Source: Bifidobacterium breve (lineage in GTDB: Bacteria > Actinomycetota > Actinomycetes > Nanopelagicales > Nanopelagicaceae). From it: a stretch of 64,000 nt of DNA. Of this stretch, positions 55,452 to 64,000 are shown one piece after another (positions within the stretch are counted from its first letter, which is position 1; each line of letters begins with the position of its first letter). Where the stretch lies: the NCBI GenBank assembly GCA_945885625.1, contig CAMCYS010000007.1, forward strand, positions 1-64,000, written 5' to 3'. The position numbers and the translations under genes are program-made. A model generated the notes under the pieces. It made no database searches. It worked only from the letters and a program-made list of their open reading frames with translations, and was not told where the DNA came from.

Positions 55452-55524
55452 TGCCTCGAGTCGGATTCGAACCGACACTATGCAGTGTTTGAGACTGCCC
55501 TCTCTACCGTTGGAGTACCGAGGC
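55452..55524 (-). tRNA. tRNA with CAA anticodon (Leu-type reading) and short variable arm
   Basis: The 73-base gene folds as acceptor GCCTCGG/TCGAGGC with one G-T pair, a 3-bp D stem CTC/GAG, anticodon stem GCAGT/ACTGC with loop CTCAAAC, a variable region of only five bases (ATAGT), and T arm GTCGG-TTCGAAT-CCGAC. Discriminator A follows; CCA is not encoded. The loop places CAA at 34-36, which would read UUG (leucine). Bacterial leucine tRNAs normally have a long variable arm, so this is an atypical class I-shaped molecule. Function as a normal tRNA-Leu is likely but not certain. Confidence 0.85.
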
Positions 55525-55534
55525 TGGAAGGGCA

Positions 55535-55564
55535 ATTGTAGCGGTAAGAAATTTGGATACGTAA
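55535..55564 (-). promoter_or_regulatory. Promoter of the tRNA-ANTAR regulator unit
   Basis: On the minus strand TTACGT (55559-55564), an 18-base spacer and TACAAT (55535-55540) lie between the pyk stop and the tRNA. The expected start near 55527 is a few bases before the tRNA 5' end. The transcript would contain the tRNA followed directly by the regulator coding sequence. Confidence 0.6.
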
Positions 55565-55572
55565 CGGTTTAG

Positions 55573-57012
55573 TTAGCGATACGCCGGCGCAACGCCAGAG
55601 ATCGCATCACCAATTCGGTGTACGCGCATCGCATTGGTTGATCCTGGAATTCCAGGAGGCGAACCAGCGACGATCATTACGCTCTCGCCCACTATCCCAC
55701 GACCACTTTCGACGAGCAACGTATCCACTTGCTTAACCATTTCATCTGTATGGCTAACCATTGGCATGATCATGGACTCAACGCCCCAGGACAAAGCTAA
55801 CTGGTTATAAGTAGCCGGATCTGGCGTTAACGCCAAAATAGGAATCGGTGAGCGAAGTCGTGACATGCGGCGGGCAGAATCACCACTTTTAGTGAAGGCA
55901 ACTAAGAATTTAGCATCGACAATTTTGCCAACTTCAACTGCGGCTTTAGTAATAGCGCCACCCTTTGTCTTTGGCTGAGTACGCATTGGGCGAATTCGGT
56001 CCATCATGTCTTGCTCGGTTTTAACAATGATGCGAGACATAACCTGCACGGCTTCAATCGCAAAGGCACCAACGCTGGTTTCGCCAGAGAGCATCAGAGC
56101 ATCTGCGCCATCTAGGACCGCGTTTGCGCAGTCAGTTGCTTCAGCGCGAGTTGGCATTGAATTAGTAATCATTGAATCAAGCATCTGAGTTGCCACAATT
56201 ACTGGCTTAGCAGCTTCGCGAGCCAATTCGATACAACGCTTTTGAACTAACGGAATATCTTCAATAGGTAGTTCTACCCCCAGATCGCCACGAGCCACCA
56301 TGATGCCATCGAAGGCATCAACAATTTCTTGTAAGTTCTCAACTGCTTGTGGTTTTTCAATTTTGGCAATTACTGGGCGCCGGATACCAATTTCGTCCAT
56401 GATTGCGTGGACATCTTTAATGTCAGCAGCGCTACGAACAAATGAGAGTGCAATAAAATCGGCACCGGCTGCTAGTCCCCACCGAAGATCTTTTCTATCT
56501 TTTTCAGATAGCGCAGGAACCGAGACCGCAACGCCAGGCAAGTTAATACCTTTATTATTGCTAACAGCTCCTGGCTCGATAACTTTAGTTACAACGTCGT
56601 TGCCTTTAACTTCGACAACCTCAACTGTTACTTTTCCGTCATCAATCAAAATTCGATCTCCAGGCTTGCAATCACCAGGTAGGCCTTTATAGGTAGTGCC
56701 AACGCGTTCTTTAGTGCCCTCAACTTCATCAGCTGTGATCGTGAAAATATCTCCGCGAGCTAAATCATGTGGACCATTAGCAAAACGAGCTAAGCGAATC
56801 TTGGGACCTTGCAGATCGATCAAGATAGCAATCGGTTGGTTTGTCTCGGCGGCTACGGAGCGCACTAAATCAAGGCGACTTTGATGTTCGTCGTATCCCC
56901 CATGCGAGAGGTTTAGTCGAGCCATATTCATGCCGGCCGCAATGAGCTCATGGACTTTCTCAGAGGACTCAACAGCTGGTCCCATCGTGCAAACAATTTT
57001 GGCGCGGCGCAT
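55573..57012 (-). CDS. pyk: Pyruvate kinase
   Basis: Pyk transfers phosphate from phosphoenolpyruvate to ADP, the last step of glycolysis. The 479-residue protein begins RRAKIVCTMGPAVESSEKV and has the active-site region PVIAKIEKPQAVENLQEI and MVARGDLGVELP. The C-terminal domain may bind allosteric effectors. TAGGCT (57019-57024) lies 6 bases before the ATG without a ribosome binding site, the leaderless pattern. It lies between gltD and the CAA tRNA. Confidence 0.96.
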   Translation of the reverse strand: MRRAKIVCTMGPAVESSEKVHELIAAGMNMARLNLSHGGYDEHQSRLDLVRSVAAETNQPIAILIDLQGPKIRLARFANGPHDLARGDIFTITADEVEGTKERVGTTYKGLPGDCKPGDRILIDDGKVTVEVVEVKGNDVVTKVIEPGAVSNNKGINLPGVAVSVPALSEKDRKDLRWGLAAGADFIALSFVRSAADIKDVHAIMDEIGIRRPVIAKIEKPQAVENLQEIVDAFDGIMVARGDLGVELPIEDIPLVQKRCIELAREAAKPVIVATQMLDSMITNSMPTRAEATDCANAVLDGADALMLSGETSVGAFAIEAVQVMSRIIVKTEQDMMDRIRPMRTQPKTKGGAITKAAVEVGKIVDAKFLVAFTKSGDSARRMSRLRSPIPILALTPDPATYNQLALSWGVESMIMPMVSHTDEMVKQVDTLLVESGRGIVGESVMIVAGSPPGIPGSTNAMRVHRIGDAISGVAPAYR

Positions 57013-57018
57013 ATGTAT

Positions 57019-57024
57019 AGCCTA
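57019..57024 (-). promoter_or_regulatory. Candidate -10 of a leaderless pyk transcript
   Basis: TAGGCT ends 6 bases before the pyk ATG. The spacer to gltD is 63 bp and shows no intrinsic terminator and no Shine-Dalgarno for pyk. Confidence 0.45.
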
Positions 57025-57075
57025 TCTATTTGGAGTCTAATTAGTATCTGATTAGTTACAGGATATTGTTTTTAA

Positions 57076-58530
57076 TTAGACCATCATTGGGCGGGCGGTA
57101 GGAAGTATCGGCGCTGGCAATTGTGTATCGCCAGTTAAGTACTTATCTACCTCAGCCGCTGCGCTGCGACCTTCAGCTATCGCCCAAACAATGAGCGATT
57201 GTCCACGACCAGCATCGCCGGCCACGAAAATTCCTGCTTGAGAGCTTTGGTAATCCAAACCACGTTTAATGTTTCCGCGTTCATCTAGGTCAACTTCGAG
57301 TTGCTCGATAAGTGCTGTTTTTTCTGGGCCGGTAAATCCCATCGCCAAGAAAACAAAATCAGCCGGCAATTCTTTTTCAGTCCCAGGAACTGGCTCAAAT
57401 TTACCGTTTTCAAATTTAGTTTCGACAATCTTTAGCGCACGTAAATTTCCATTTCCATCACCCAAGAATTCTTCAGTGCTAACGGAAAACATTCGATTAT
57501 CTAACTCTTCGTGCGCACTTGAAACCCGATAAATCATCGGATATGTCGGCCAAGGTTGACCGGCCGGGCGCTCTTCAGTTGGGCGCGGCATAATCTCAAG
57601 TTGGGTAACACTTGCTGCACCTTGGCGAACTGAGGTACCAAGGCAGTCAGCGCCAGTATCGCCACCACCAAGAATTACGACATGTTTGCCGGCGACATTA
57701 ATTTCTGGTGTTTCGACTTCGCCCAAGCCCTGACGATTACCCCAAGGCAAGAACTCCATAGCTTGGTAAACGCCCTTTAGTTCGCGGCCTGGAACGTTGA
57801 TATCTCGCCACTGAGTTGCGCCAACTGCTAGAACAATCGCATCGAACTTTGTGCGCAATTGAGAACCGGTGAGCTCTACTCCAACATTAACGCCAGGGCG
57901 GAAACGAGTTCCCTCTTTGGTCATCTGGTCAAGGCGTCGATCGAGAATTGCTTTCTCCATCTTAAACTCTGGGATTCCGTAGCGAAGTAAGCCACCAATT
58001 TTGTCCGCGCGATCATAAACTGCAACGGTATGCCCTGCTCTAGTTAATTGTTGCGCCGCCGCTAAGCCAGCTGGGCCTGAGCCAACAACAGCCACAGTTT
58101 TGCCAGTTAGGCGATCAGCAATCAGGGGTTCCACGTTGCCATCTTTAAATGCTTCTTCAATGGTGCGTAGCTCAATTTGCTTGATAGTCACTGCAGTCTT
58201 GTTAATTGCAACTACACATGCTGTTTCGCAAGGCGCTGGGCAGAGCCGACCGGTGAATTCTGGAAAATTATTTGTAGCATGCAAGCGATCAATCGCCTCA
58301 TTCTTATCCCCGCGCCAAATTAAGTCATTCCATTCTGGAATCAGATTTCCAAGCGGGCAACCGGAATGGCAGAACGGAATTCCGCAATCCATGCAACGAC
58401 CAGCTTGCTTTTGAAGATCTGGAAAAGCTTGCTCTTCGTAGACTTCTTTCCAGTCCTTAATACGCACATCTACCGGACGTCGTGTTGGTACAGCACGTTC
58501 AGTAGTTAAAAATCCCTTTGGATCAGCCAT
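57076..58530 (-). CDS. gltD: Glutamate synthase small (beta) subunit
   Basis: GltD feeds electrons from NADPH through FAD and Fe-S centres to GltB. The 484-residue protein has N-terminal cysteine motifs ([18 protein letters not shown], then [12 protein letters not shown]), the FAD loop [15 protein letters not shown] and the NADPH loop [15 protein letters not shown]. Its ATG overlaps the gltB stop by 8 bp, so the two subunits are coupled. Confidence 0.95.
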   Translation of the reverse strand: MADPKGFLTTERAVPTRRPVDVRIKDWKEVYEEQAFPDLQKQAGRCMDCGIPFCHSGCPLGNLIPEWNDLIWRGDKNEAIDRLHATNNFPEFTGRLCPAPCETACVVAINKTAVTIKQIELRTIEEAFKDGNVEPLIADRLTGKTVAVVGSGPAGLAAAQQLTRAGHTVAVYDRADKIGGLLRYGIPEFKMEKAILDRRLDQMTKEGTRFRPGVNVGVELTGSQLRTKFDAIVLAVGATQWRDINVPGRELKGVYQAMEFLPWGNRQGLGEVETPEINVAGKHVVILGGGDTGADCLGTSVRQGAASVTQLEIMPRPTEERPAGQPWPTYPMIYRVSSAHEELDNRMFSVSTEEFLGDGNGNLRALKIVETKFENGKFEPVPGTEKELPADFVFLAMGFTGPEKTALIEQLEVDLDERGNIKRGLDYQSSQAGIFVAGDAGRGQSLIVWAIAEGRSAAAEVDKYLTGDTQLPAPILPTARPMMV

Positions 58531-61500
58531 TTGCCGCTACCTCCATTACAACTCGATCAACCGGTAATCCTTCACGGTTCGCCCGTTCGATAGCCGCAAG
58601 CACACGCGCATAATCACGAGGCATGACTAGAGTGAAACGTGTCAAAGCAGCTGGCCAATTTGCTAACAGTCCGGCAGCAACTTCGGAACCAGTTTCAACT
58701 TGGAAATCTGAAACCAAAGATTTCAGAGCCTCTCTCTGATCTTCAGGAACTGCCATCAGATCAACCATCTCGGTATTTACATTGGCAGCGTCAATATCGA
58801 GCATAAATGCCCGGCCGCCAGACATACCGGCGGCAAAGTTTCGACCAGTCGCACCCAGAACGACCACAGTGCCACCAGTCATGTACTCGCAACCGTGATC
58901 GCCAATACCTTCAACAATTGCAGTTGCGCCAGAGTTACGTACGCAGAACCGCTCGCCCACCTTGCCACGTACATAAATCTTGCCTGAAGTAGCGCCATAG
59001 CCAATTACATTTCCGGCGATTACATTTGCTTCAGATTTAAAGGTGGCTTTCTCATCAGGGCGAACTACAACCGTTCCGCCTGAAATTCCCTTAGCCACAT
59101 AGTCATTTGAGTCACCGTACAGACGAATCTTCAGACCGCTTGGAATAAACGCGCCAAGTGATTGACCGGCCGAGCCATGCAGAGTTACATCGATAGTTCC
59201 AGCCGGTAGCCCATTGCTTCCGTAACGTCGGGTGATTTCAGCGCCCAACATAGTTCCGACGGTGCGGTTAACATTTCGAACTGGCAGATCAATTTTTACC
59301 GCTTCACCCTTCGTGAGTGAGAGATCGGCAAGCTCAATTAACTTGTTATCAAGAGCTGCTGCTAAACCATGATCTTGTGTTGAAGTATTGTGTAGCGGGC
59401 TATCAACATCTGGGCGCACTAACAGTGGTGCTAAATCAAGCCCTGCTGCTTTCCAATGATTAACGGCGTCGCGAGTATCGAGGGATTCAACATGGCCAAC
59501 TGCTTCAAGCAGCGTGCGGTAGCCGAGTTGCGCCAATAGGGCGCGGACTTCTTCGGCAATGTACTCAAAGAAAGTCTCTACGAATTCTGGTTTACCACTA
59601 AAGTTTTTGCGCAACTCGGGATTTTGAGTAGCAACGCCAACTGGGCAAGTATCTAGATGACAAACGCGCATCATGATGCAACCTGAAACCACTAGTGGTG
59701 CGGTAGCAAAACCGAATTCTTCAGCACCCAGGAGCGCAGCAATAACTACATCGCGGCCGGTCTTTAGCTGCCCATCTGCCTGAACCACAATGCGATCGCG
59801 GAGATTATTAAGCAAAAGTGTCTGTTGAGTTTCGGCTAAGCCAAGCTCCCAAGGTGCGCCGGCATGCTTGAGCGAAGTAAGTGGCGAAGCACCAGTGCCG
59901 CCATCGTGACCCGAGATCAGCACAACATCGGCATGAGCTTTAGAAACGCCAGCAGCAACAGTGCCAACGCCTACTTCAGCAACTAGCTTGACGTGAACAC
60001 GTGCATTCTTATTAGCATTCTTAAGATCGTGAATTAACTGCGCTAGATCTTCGATTGAATAAATATCGTGATGCGGTGGTGGTGAAATTAGACCTACGCC
60101 AGGAGTTGAATAACGCACCTTAGCGATCCAGGGATAAACCTTGTTGCCAGGTAGTTGGCCACCCTCGCCCGGCTTAGCACCTTGGGCGATCTTAATTTGA
60201 ATGTCATCGGCATTAACTAAGTAATCTGAAGTAACGCCAAATCGCCCGGACGCAACTTGCTTAATCGAAGAACGTTTAGAGTCTCCATTAGCTTCTTTGA
60301 TATAACGAGCTGGATCTTCGCCACCTTCGCCGGTATTTGATTTAGCGCCCAAACGATTCATGGCAATCGCTAAGTTTTCATGGGCCTCTTGCGATATTGA
60401 GCCATAGGACATGGCGCCAGTTGAGAAACGTTTTACGATTTCGGAAACTGGTTCAACTTCATCAATTGAAATTGGTTGGCGAACACCGTCGGCAAATTTG
60501 AATAGGCCGCGCAAAGTCATTAAGCGATGGCTCTGTTCATCGACTCGATTTGTGTAGCGCTGAAAAATATCAAAACGCTTATTGCGAGTTGAGTGCTGAA
60601 GCGCAAATACAGTTTCTGGATCGAACAAGTGTGGTTCGCCATCGCGACGCCACTGATATTCGCCACCAGTTGGCAGACGCTTAGACCCAGGAACTTCTCC
60701 CCCAGGTGGATAGGCAATGTGATGGCGCGCAATAGTTTCTTGGGCGATGATGTCTAAACTGATTCCGCCTAAGCGAGATGTGGTGCCGACGAAGAATTCA
60801 TCGACCACATCCTGGCTAATACCGATAGCTTCAAATACTTGGGCGCCGGTATATGAGGCAATTGTTGAAATACCCATCTTCGACATAACTTTAAGTACGC
60901 CTTTGCCGAGCGCTTTAATTAAATTGCGCACAGCTTTTTCCGGTGCGATGCCTGTGATAACGCCTTGGCGAACTAGGTCCTCGGCCGATTCCATGGCTAG
61001 GTATGGATTTACCGCCGCTGCGCCATAACCAACTAATAGCGCCACATGGTGGACTTCACGCACATCGCCGGCTTCAACTACTAGCCCAACTTGGGTGCGC
61101 TTCTTCTCACGAATCAAGTGGTGGTGAACTGCTGATGTGAGCAATAAAGATGGAATAGGTGCATCTTCAGCATCGCCATCGCGGTCGGAGAGCACGATTA
61201 AGTGAGCACCATCATCGATTGCTTTAGAAACTTCGCGCTTGATTTCATCAATTCGCTTACGAAGTGCTTGACCATCGCCATTTACTGGAAATAGTCCGCG
61301 CACTACATAAGCGGCAAGTTCGGGATACTCATCGTCGGCGTTAACGTGAATGATTTTGGCTAACTCATCGTTATCGATAACTGGGAAAGCTAATGAAATT
61401 TGTCGGCACGAAGCTGGGCCAGGATCAAGCAAGTTATGTTCTGGACCAATCGAGCCACCGAGAGAAGTGACTAACTCTTCGCGAATTGCATCAAGTGGTG

Positions 61501-63040
61501 GGTTAGTTACCTGAGCGAAGAGTTGTGAGAAATAATCAAAGAGTAAGCGAGGCTTAGCTGAGATTGCAGCGATTGGCGTATCTGTTCCCATTGAACCAAG
61601 TGGTTCGGCGCCATTACGAGCCATCGGTGTAATTAATATTTTGAGCTCTTCTTCGGTGTAACCAAAGGCTCGCTGACGACGAACAACTGAAGAGTGTGGG
61701 TAAACAATATGCTCGCGTGAAGGCAGATCGGCCAATTTTACGATGCCATCTTGCAACCACTGGCCATAGTTTTCCGCATATGCCAATGAATCCTTGATTT
61801 CATCATCTTCGATTATGCGGCCAGCGGCGATATCAACTAAGAACATCTTGCCCGGTTGCAAACGGCCTTTACGGACAATCTCTTCTGGCGCAAAATCTAG
61901 GACGCCAACTTCACTAGCTAAAACAACTAAGCCATCCTTGGTGACCCAATAACGCGATGGTCGCAAACCATTGCGATCGAGCACGGCCCCAACTTGATTG
62001 CCGTCGGTGAAAGTTACGCAAGCTGGGCCGTCCCAAGGTTCCATTAATGATGCATGGAAAGCATAAAAATCTCGGCGTTTTTGGGACATTGATGCGTGAT
62101 TTTCCCAAGCCTCAGGAATCATCATCAAAACTGAATGCGGTAGTGACCGTCCACCTAAGTAAAGCAACTCAAGAACTTCATCGAAGGAAGCGGAATCTGA
62201 GCCAGACATTTCAACGATCGGGAACAACCGTTTTAAGTCACCTGGAATCACATCGGATTCAAGGAGTGATTCACGCGCACGCATCCAGTTGCGGTTTCCC
62301 TTAACGGTATTTATCTCACCGTTATGCGCAATGAATCGGTATGGGTGAGCAAGCGGCCAAGATGGAAATGTGTTGGTAGAAAAACGAGAGTGAACTAAGG
62401 CCAACGGAGATTTCACTCGAGCATCACTTAAGTCCGGGAAAAATACTTCTAACTGACCAGTTGTGAGCATGCCTTTATAAACAATGGTTTGCGCTGAAAG
62501 AGATGGGAAGTAAATATCTAATGAGTGTTCGACTCGCTTACGTAAACAAAACGCTAGTCGATCTAACTCAATTCCAGATTCGCCATTGGCTCCAGCTAAG
62601 AATAACTGTTCAAACTTTGGCATCACGCCAAGTGCCGTCTTGCCTAACGAAGATGAATCAATCGGAAGTTCACGCCACCCCAGGATAACTAGTCCTTCTT
62701 CGGCGGCAATTGCTGCGACTTCATTTTGGAAATCAAAACTTTGGCCAATAAATGCAATACCTGTCGCATAACTTCCGGCAGCAGGTAATTTAAATCCGGT
62801 AACAGCTTGGTAAAACTCATCTGGCACTCGAATTAAAATTCCAGCACCATCGCCGCTATCTGGTTCAGCCCCTGATGCACCGCGATGTTCAAGATTACGA
62901 AGAGCGGTTAGCGCTTGAGCAACAATTTCATGAGTGGCAACTTTATTTAGAGTAGCCACCATTGCAACGCCGCATGCATCATGCTCGTTTGCTGGGTCAT
63001 AAAGACCTTGTGCTGGTGGAAACTCTTTTGGGATTGCCAT
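58523..63040 (-). CDS. gltB: Glutamate synthase large (alpha) subunit
   Basis: GltB makes glutamate from glutamine and 2-oxoglutarate; with glutamine synthetase it assimilates ammonia. The 1505-residue product has a short propeptide before the Ntn glutaminase Cys ([13 protein letters not shown], about residue 23), the central domain, and the FMN/synthase domain. The [3Fe-4S] cysteines are in [20 protein letters not shown], and a beta-helix C-terminal domain ([13 protein letters not shown]) follows. The 209-bp spacer upstream (63041-63249) contains TTGACT (63174-63179) with poorly spaced -10 candidates and no gene. Confidence 0.97.
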   Translation of the reverse strand: MAIPKEFPPAQGLYDPANEHDACGVAMVATLNKVATHEIVAQALTALRNLEHRGASGAEPDSGDGAGILIRVPDEFYQAVTGFKLPAAGSYATGIAFIGQSFDFQNEVAAIAAEEGLVILGWRELPIDSSSLGKTALGVMPKFEQLFLAGANGESGIELDRLAFCLRKRVEHSLDIYFPSLSAQTIVYKGMLTTGQLEVFFPDLSDARVKSPLALVHSRFSTNTFPSWPLAHPYRFIAHNGEINTVKGNRNWMRARESLLESDVIPGDLKRLFPIVEMSGSDSASFDEVLELLYLGGRSLPHSVLMMIPEAWENHASMSQKRRDFYAFHASLMEPWDGPACVTFTDGNQVGAVLDRNGLRPSRYWVTKDGLVVLASEVGVLDFAPEEIVRKGRLQPGKMFLVDIAAGRIIEDDEIKDSLAYAENYGQWLQDGIVKLADLPSREHIVYPHSSVVRRQRAFGYTEEELKILITPMARNGAEPLGSMGTDTPIAAISAKPRLLFDYFSQLFAQVTNPPLDAIREELVTSLGGSIGPEHNLLDPGPASCRQISLAFPVIDNDELAKIIHVNADDEYPELAAYVVRGLFPVNGDGQALRKRIDEIKREVSKAIDDGAHLIVLSDRDGDAEDAPIPSLLLTSAVHHHLIREKKRTQVGLVVEAGDVREVHHVALLVGYGAAAVNPYLAMESAEDLVRQGVITGIAPEKAVRNLIKALGKGVLKVMSKMGISTIASYTGAQVFEAIGISQDVVDEFFVGTTSRLGGISLDIIAQETIARHHIAYPPGGEVPGSKRLPTGGEYQWRRDGEPHLFDPETVFALQHSTRNKRFDIFQRYTNRVDEQSHRLMTLRGLFKFADGVRQPISIDEVEPVSEIVKRFSTGAMSYGSISQEAHENLAIAMNRLGAKSNTGEGGEDPARYIKEANGDSKRSSIKQVASGRFGVTSDYLVNADDIQIKIAQGAKPGEGGQLPGNKVYPWIAKVRYSTPGVGLISPPPHHDIYSIEDLAQLIHDLKNANKNARVHVKLVAEVGVGTVAAGVSKAHADVVLISGHDGGTGASPLTSLKHAGAPWELGLAETQQTLLLNNLRDRIVVQADGQLKTGRDVVIAALLGAEEFGFATAPLVVSGCIMMRVCHLDTCPVGVATQNPELRKNFSGKPEFVETFFEYIAEEVRALLAQLGYRTLLEAVGHVESLDTRDAVNHWKAAGLDLAPLLVRPDVDSPLHNTSTQDHGLAAALDNKLIELADLSLTKGEAVKIDLPVRNVNRTVGTMLGAEITRRYGSNGLPAGTIDVTLHGSAGQSLGAFIPSGLKIRLYGDSNDYVAKGISGGTVVVRPDEKATFKSEANVIAGNVIGYGATSGKIYVRGKVGERFCVRNSGATAIVEGIGDHGCEYMTGGTVVVLGATGRNFAAGMSGGRAFMLDIDAANVNTEMVDLMAVPEDQREALKSLVSDFQVETGSEVAAGLLANWPAALTRFTLVMPRDYARVLAAIERANREGLPVDRVVMEVAANG

Positions 63041-63249
63041 TAGGTTGTCGCCAGATCCTTTGCTAATCGTTGTCTTGCGCCGTTAAAATCACGGGACAAC
63101 TTTGGCCCTGGCCTTGCTATTTACTCTCGCTTACGTGGTTGGTAAGGGTAGCAATCTATAGCCGAGATAGGTAAGTCAAATCTGTTAAAAAACTGGCAAA
63201 ATGAATGTGATCTACGCCCTGCTCTTGGGCCATGAAACCTACTGACTAG

Positions 63250-63960
63250 TTAAATTCCACTCAAATGAGCAACATGACCGATGCTTGCGGTTATTGCCAT
63301 ACCTAGGCAACCACCAATCATTACTCGCACGGTGGGTTTTAGAACCGCTGCACCTGATGAACGAGCGCTTAAGATGCCCGTGATCAAGAGCCCGAATAGC
63401 GTGAAGCCAACAATGCTCATCGCCACAGCTCCGGCAGTTGGCGCAAATGCACCAGCAAATGGAAGTAGCCCGCCCATTGTGAAACTCAGGGCCGATGCGA
63501 CTGCAGCCTGAATCGGGCGCGCTTTAGTAATTTCAAATTGACCAAGCTCATCACGTAAATGTGCCTCCAGTGGGTCTCTGGCATGCATCTGTCCGACAAC
63601 TTCGCTGGCTAACTCTCGGGTTAGACCACGTTTAACATAGATCTCAACTAATTCCAGAAACTCACCTTCGGGGTCTACCGCTAAATGCTCAATCTCAAGT
63701 AAGCGATCAGACTCTTCGACATCATTTTGGGCACGCACTGAAACATATTCACCGACTGCCATCGACATTGCACCTGCGGAAATGCCGGCGATGCCAGCTG
63801 TGATTAGGAAACTATCATCAACCCGAGCTGCTGCTAGACCAATCATTAGCGAGGCAGTTGAAACTAGGCCATCATTTGCGCCCAGAACTGCAGCACGCAA
63901 CCAGCCGGCACGATGAGTGCGGTGATCTAGGTTTCTTCGATAGACATCTTCGAGCGCCAT
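63250..63960 (-). CDS. VIT1/CCC1 family iron/manganese transporter-like protein
   Basis: This 236-residue membrane protein has the family N-terminus HRAGWLRAAVLGANDGLVST and the second-helix segment GISAGAMSMAVGEYVSVRAQND. A cytosolic metal-binding helical region (about 85-140, Glu-rich) and three further helices (from about 150) follow. Eukaryotic relatives move Fe2+ or Mn2+ into vacuoles; in bacteria an efflux or detoxification role is assumed. TAGTAT (63967-63972) lies 6 bases before the ATG. It precedes gltB on the same strand but with a 209-bp gap. Confidence 0.9.
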   Translation of the reverse strand: MALEDVYRRNLDHRTHRAGWLRAAVLGANDGLVSTASLMIGLAAARVDDSFLITAGIAGISAGAMSMAVGEYVSVRAQNDVEESDRLLEIEHLAVDPEGEFLELVEIYVKRGLTRELASEVVGQMHARDPLEAHLRDELGQFEITKARPIQAAVASALSFTMGGLLPFAGAFAPTAGAVAMSIVGFTLFGLLITGILSARSSGAAVLKPTVRVMIGGCLGMAITASIGHVAHLSGI

Positions 63961-63966
63961 ATTTGG

Positions 63967-63972
63967 ATACTA
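63967..63972 (-). promoter_or_regulatory. Candidate -10 of a leaderless VIT-family transcript
   Basis: TAGTAT ends 6 bases before the ATG at 63960 and no ribosome binding site is present. The -35 region is cut by the window edge or unclear. Confidence 0.45.
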
Positions 63973-64000
63973 CCCGATTTCAGTCGCTTTCTGGCGAGCG

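Noticed and set aside
55452-55524. tRNA with TCA anticodon (selenocysteine or UGA suppressor)
   Set aside because: With a 5-bp anticodon stem GCAGT/ACTGC the 7-base loop places CAA, not TCA, at positions 34-36, and the acceptor/T-arm layout is not that of tRNA-Sec.
63146-63179. gltB promoter at TTGACT
   Set aside because: The available -10 candidates (TATAGA, TAGATT, TACCCT) lie at spacings of 13, 15 and more than 20 bases, so I do not assign it with confidence.

Overview
The window is a dense, gene-syntenic stretch of the chromosome of a low-GC, streamlined member of the Actinobacteria. RbpA, WhiA, the whiA-yvcK-rapZ-uvrC block, the gap-pgk-tpiA-secG-rbpA block, a SUF operon led by SufR, a proofreading-less DNA polymerase I and the pyk/ANTAR-regulator neighbourhood are all actinobacterial hallmarks. 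AT-rich third codon positions, almost no spacers and many start/stop overlaps suggest a planktonic freshwater lineage such as Nanopelagicales (acI). That placement is inference; it would need the full 16S gene.

Layout. 1-309 is the 5' part of a 16S rRNA gene on the minus strand, preceded by a long leader and two promoters (to about 712). 891-5896 (minus) is argC-argB-argR-argH-tyrS behind a promoter with ARG boxes. 5935-11414 (minus) holds infC-rpmI-rplT, a SpoU-type RNA methyltransferase and pheS-pheT. 11683-13154 (minus) is fabG-fabI. 13214-14199 (plus) is a DUF3099 protein and SURF1. 14158-22370 (minus) is sufR-sufB-sufD-Rieske-sufC-sufS-sufU-sufT plus an ABC exporter. 22468-27988 (plus) is ctaA and tkt-tal-pgi. 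27989-31687 (minus) is gap-pgk-tpiA-secG-rbpA. 31851-43607 (minus) is rpsA-coaE-uvrB-uvrA-uvrC-rapZ-yvcK-whiA. 43738-44976 is an MFS permease; 44995-46320 a secreted trypsin-like protease; 46416-48962 polA; 49001-49420 a hotdog thioesterase. 49504-53385 is livHMGF with livK convergent (53447-54670). 54833-63960 (minus) is a VIT-family transporter, gltB-gltD, pyk, an unusual CAA tRNA and an ANTAR response regulator.

Function. The window combines translation and its control, arginine and fatty acid synthesis, Fe-S cluster assembly, haem A and cytochrome oxidase maturation, glycolysis and the non-oxidative pentose phosphate pathway, nucleotide excision repair, branched-chain amino acid uptake and ammonia assimilation.

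Notable points. infC has no canonical start and apparently begins at AUC. A tRNA with a CAA anticodon but a short variable arm ends one base before the start codon of the ANTAR regulator. About eleven transcription units show a TANNNT-like -10 element 6-8 bases before the start codon, the signature of leaderless mRNAs. LivH carries an extra secreted beta-sandwich-like domain. No phage, insertion sequence, CRISPR array or defence island was seen, and I do not claim a new multi-gene system.
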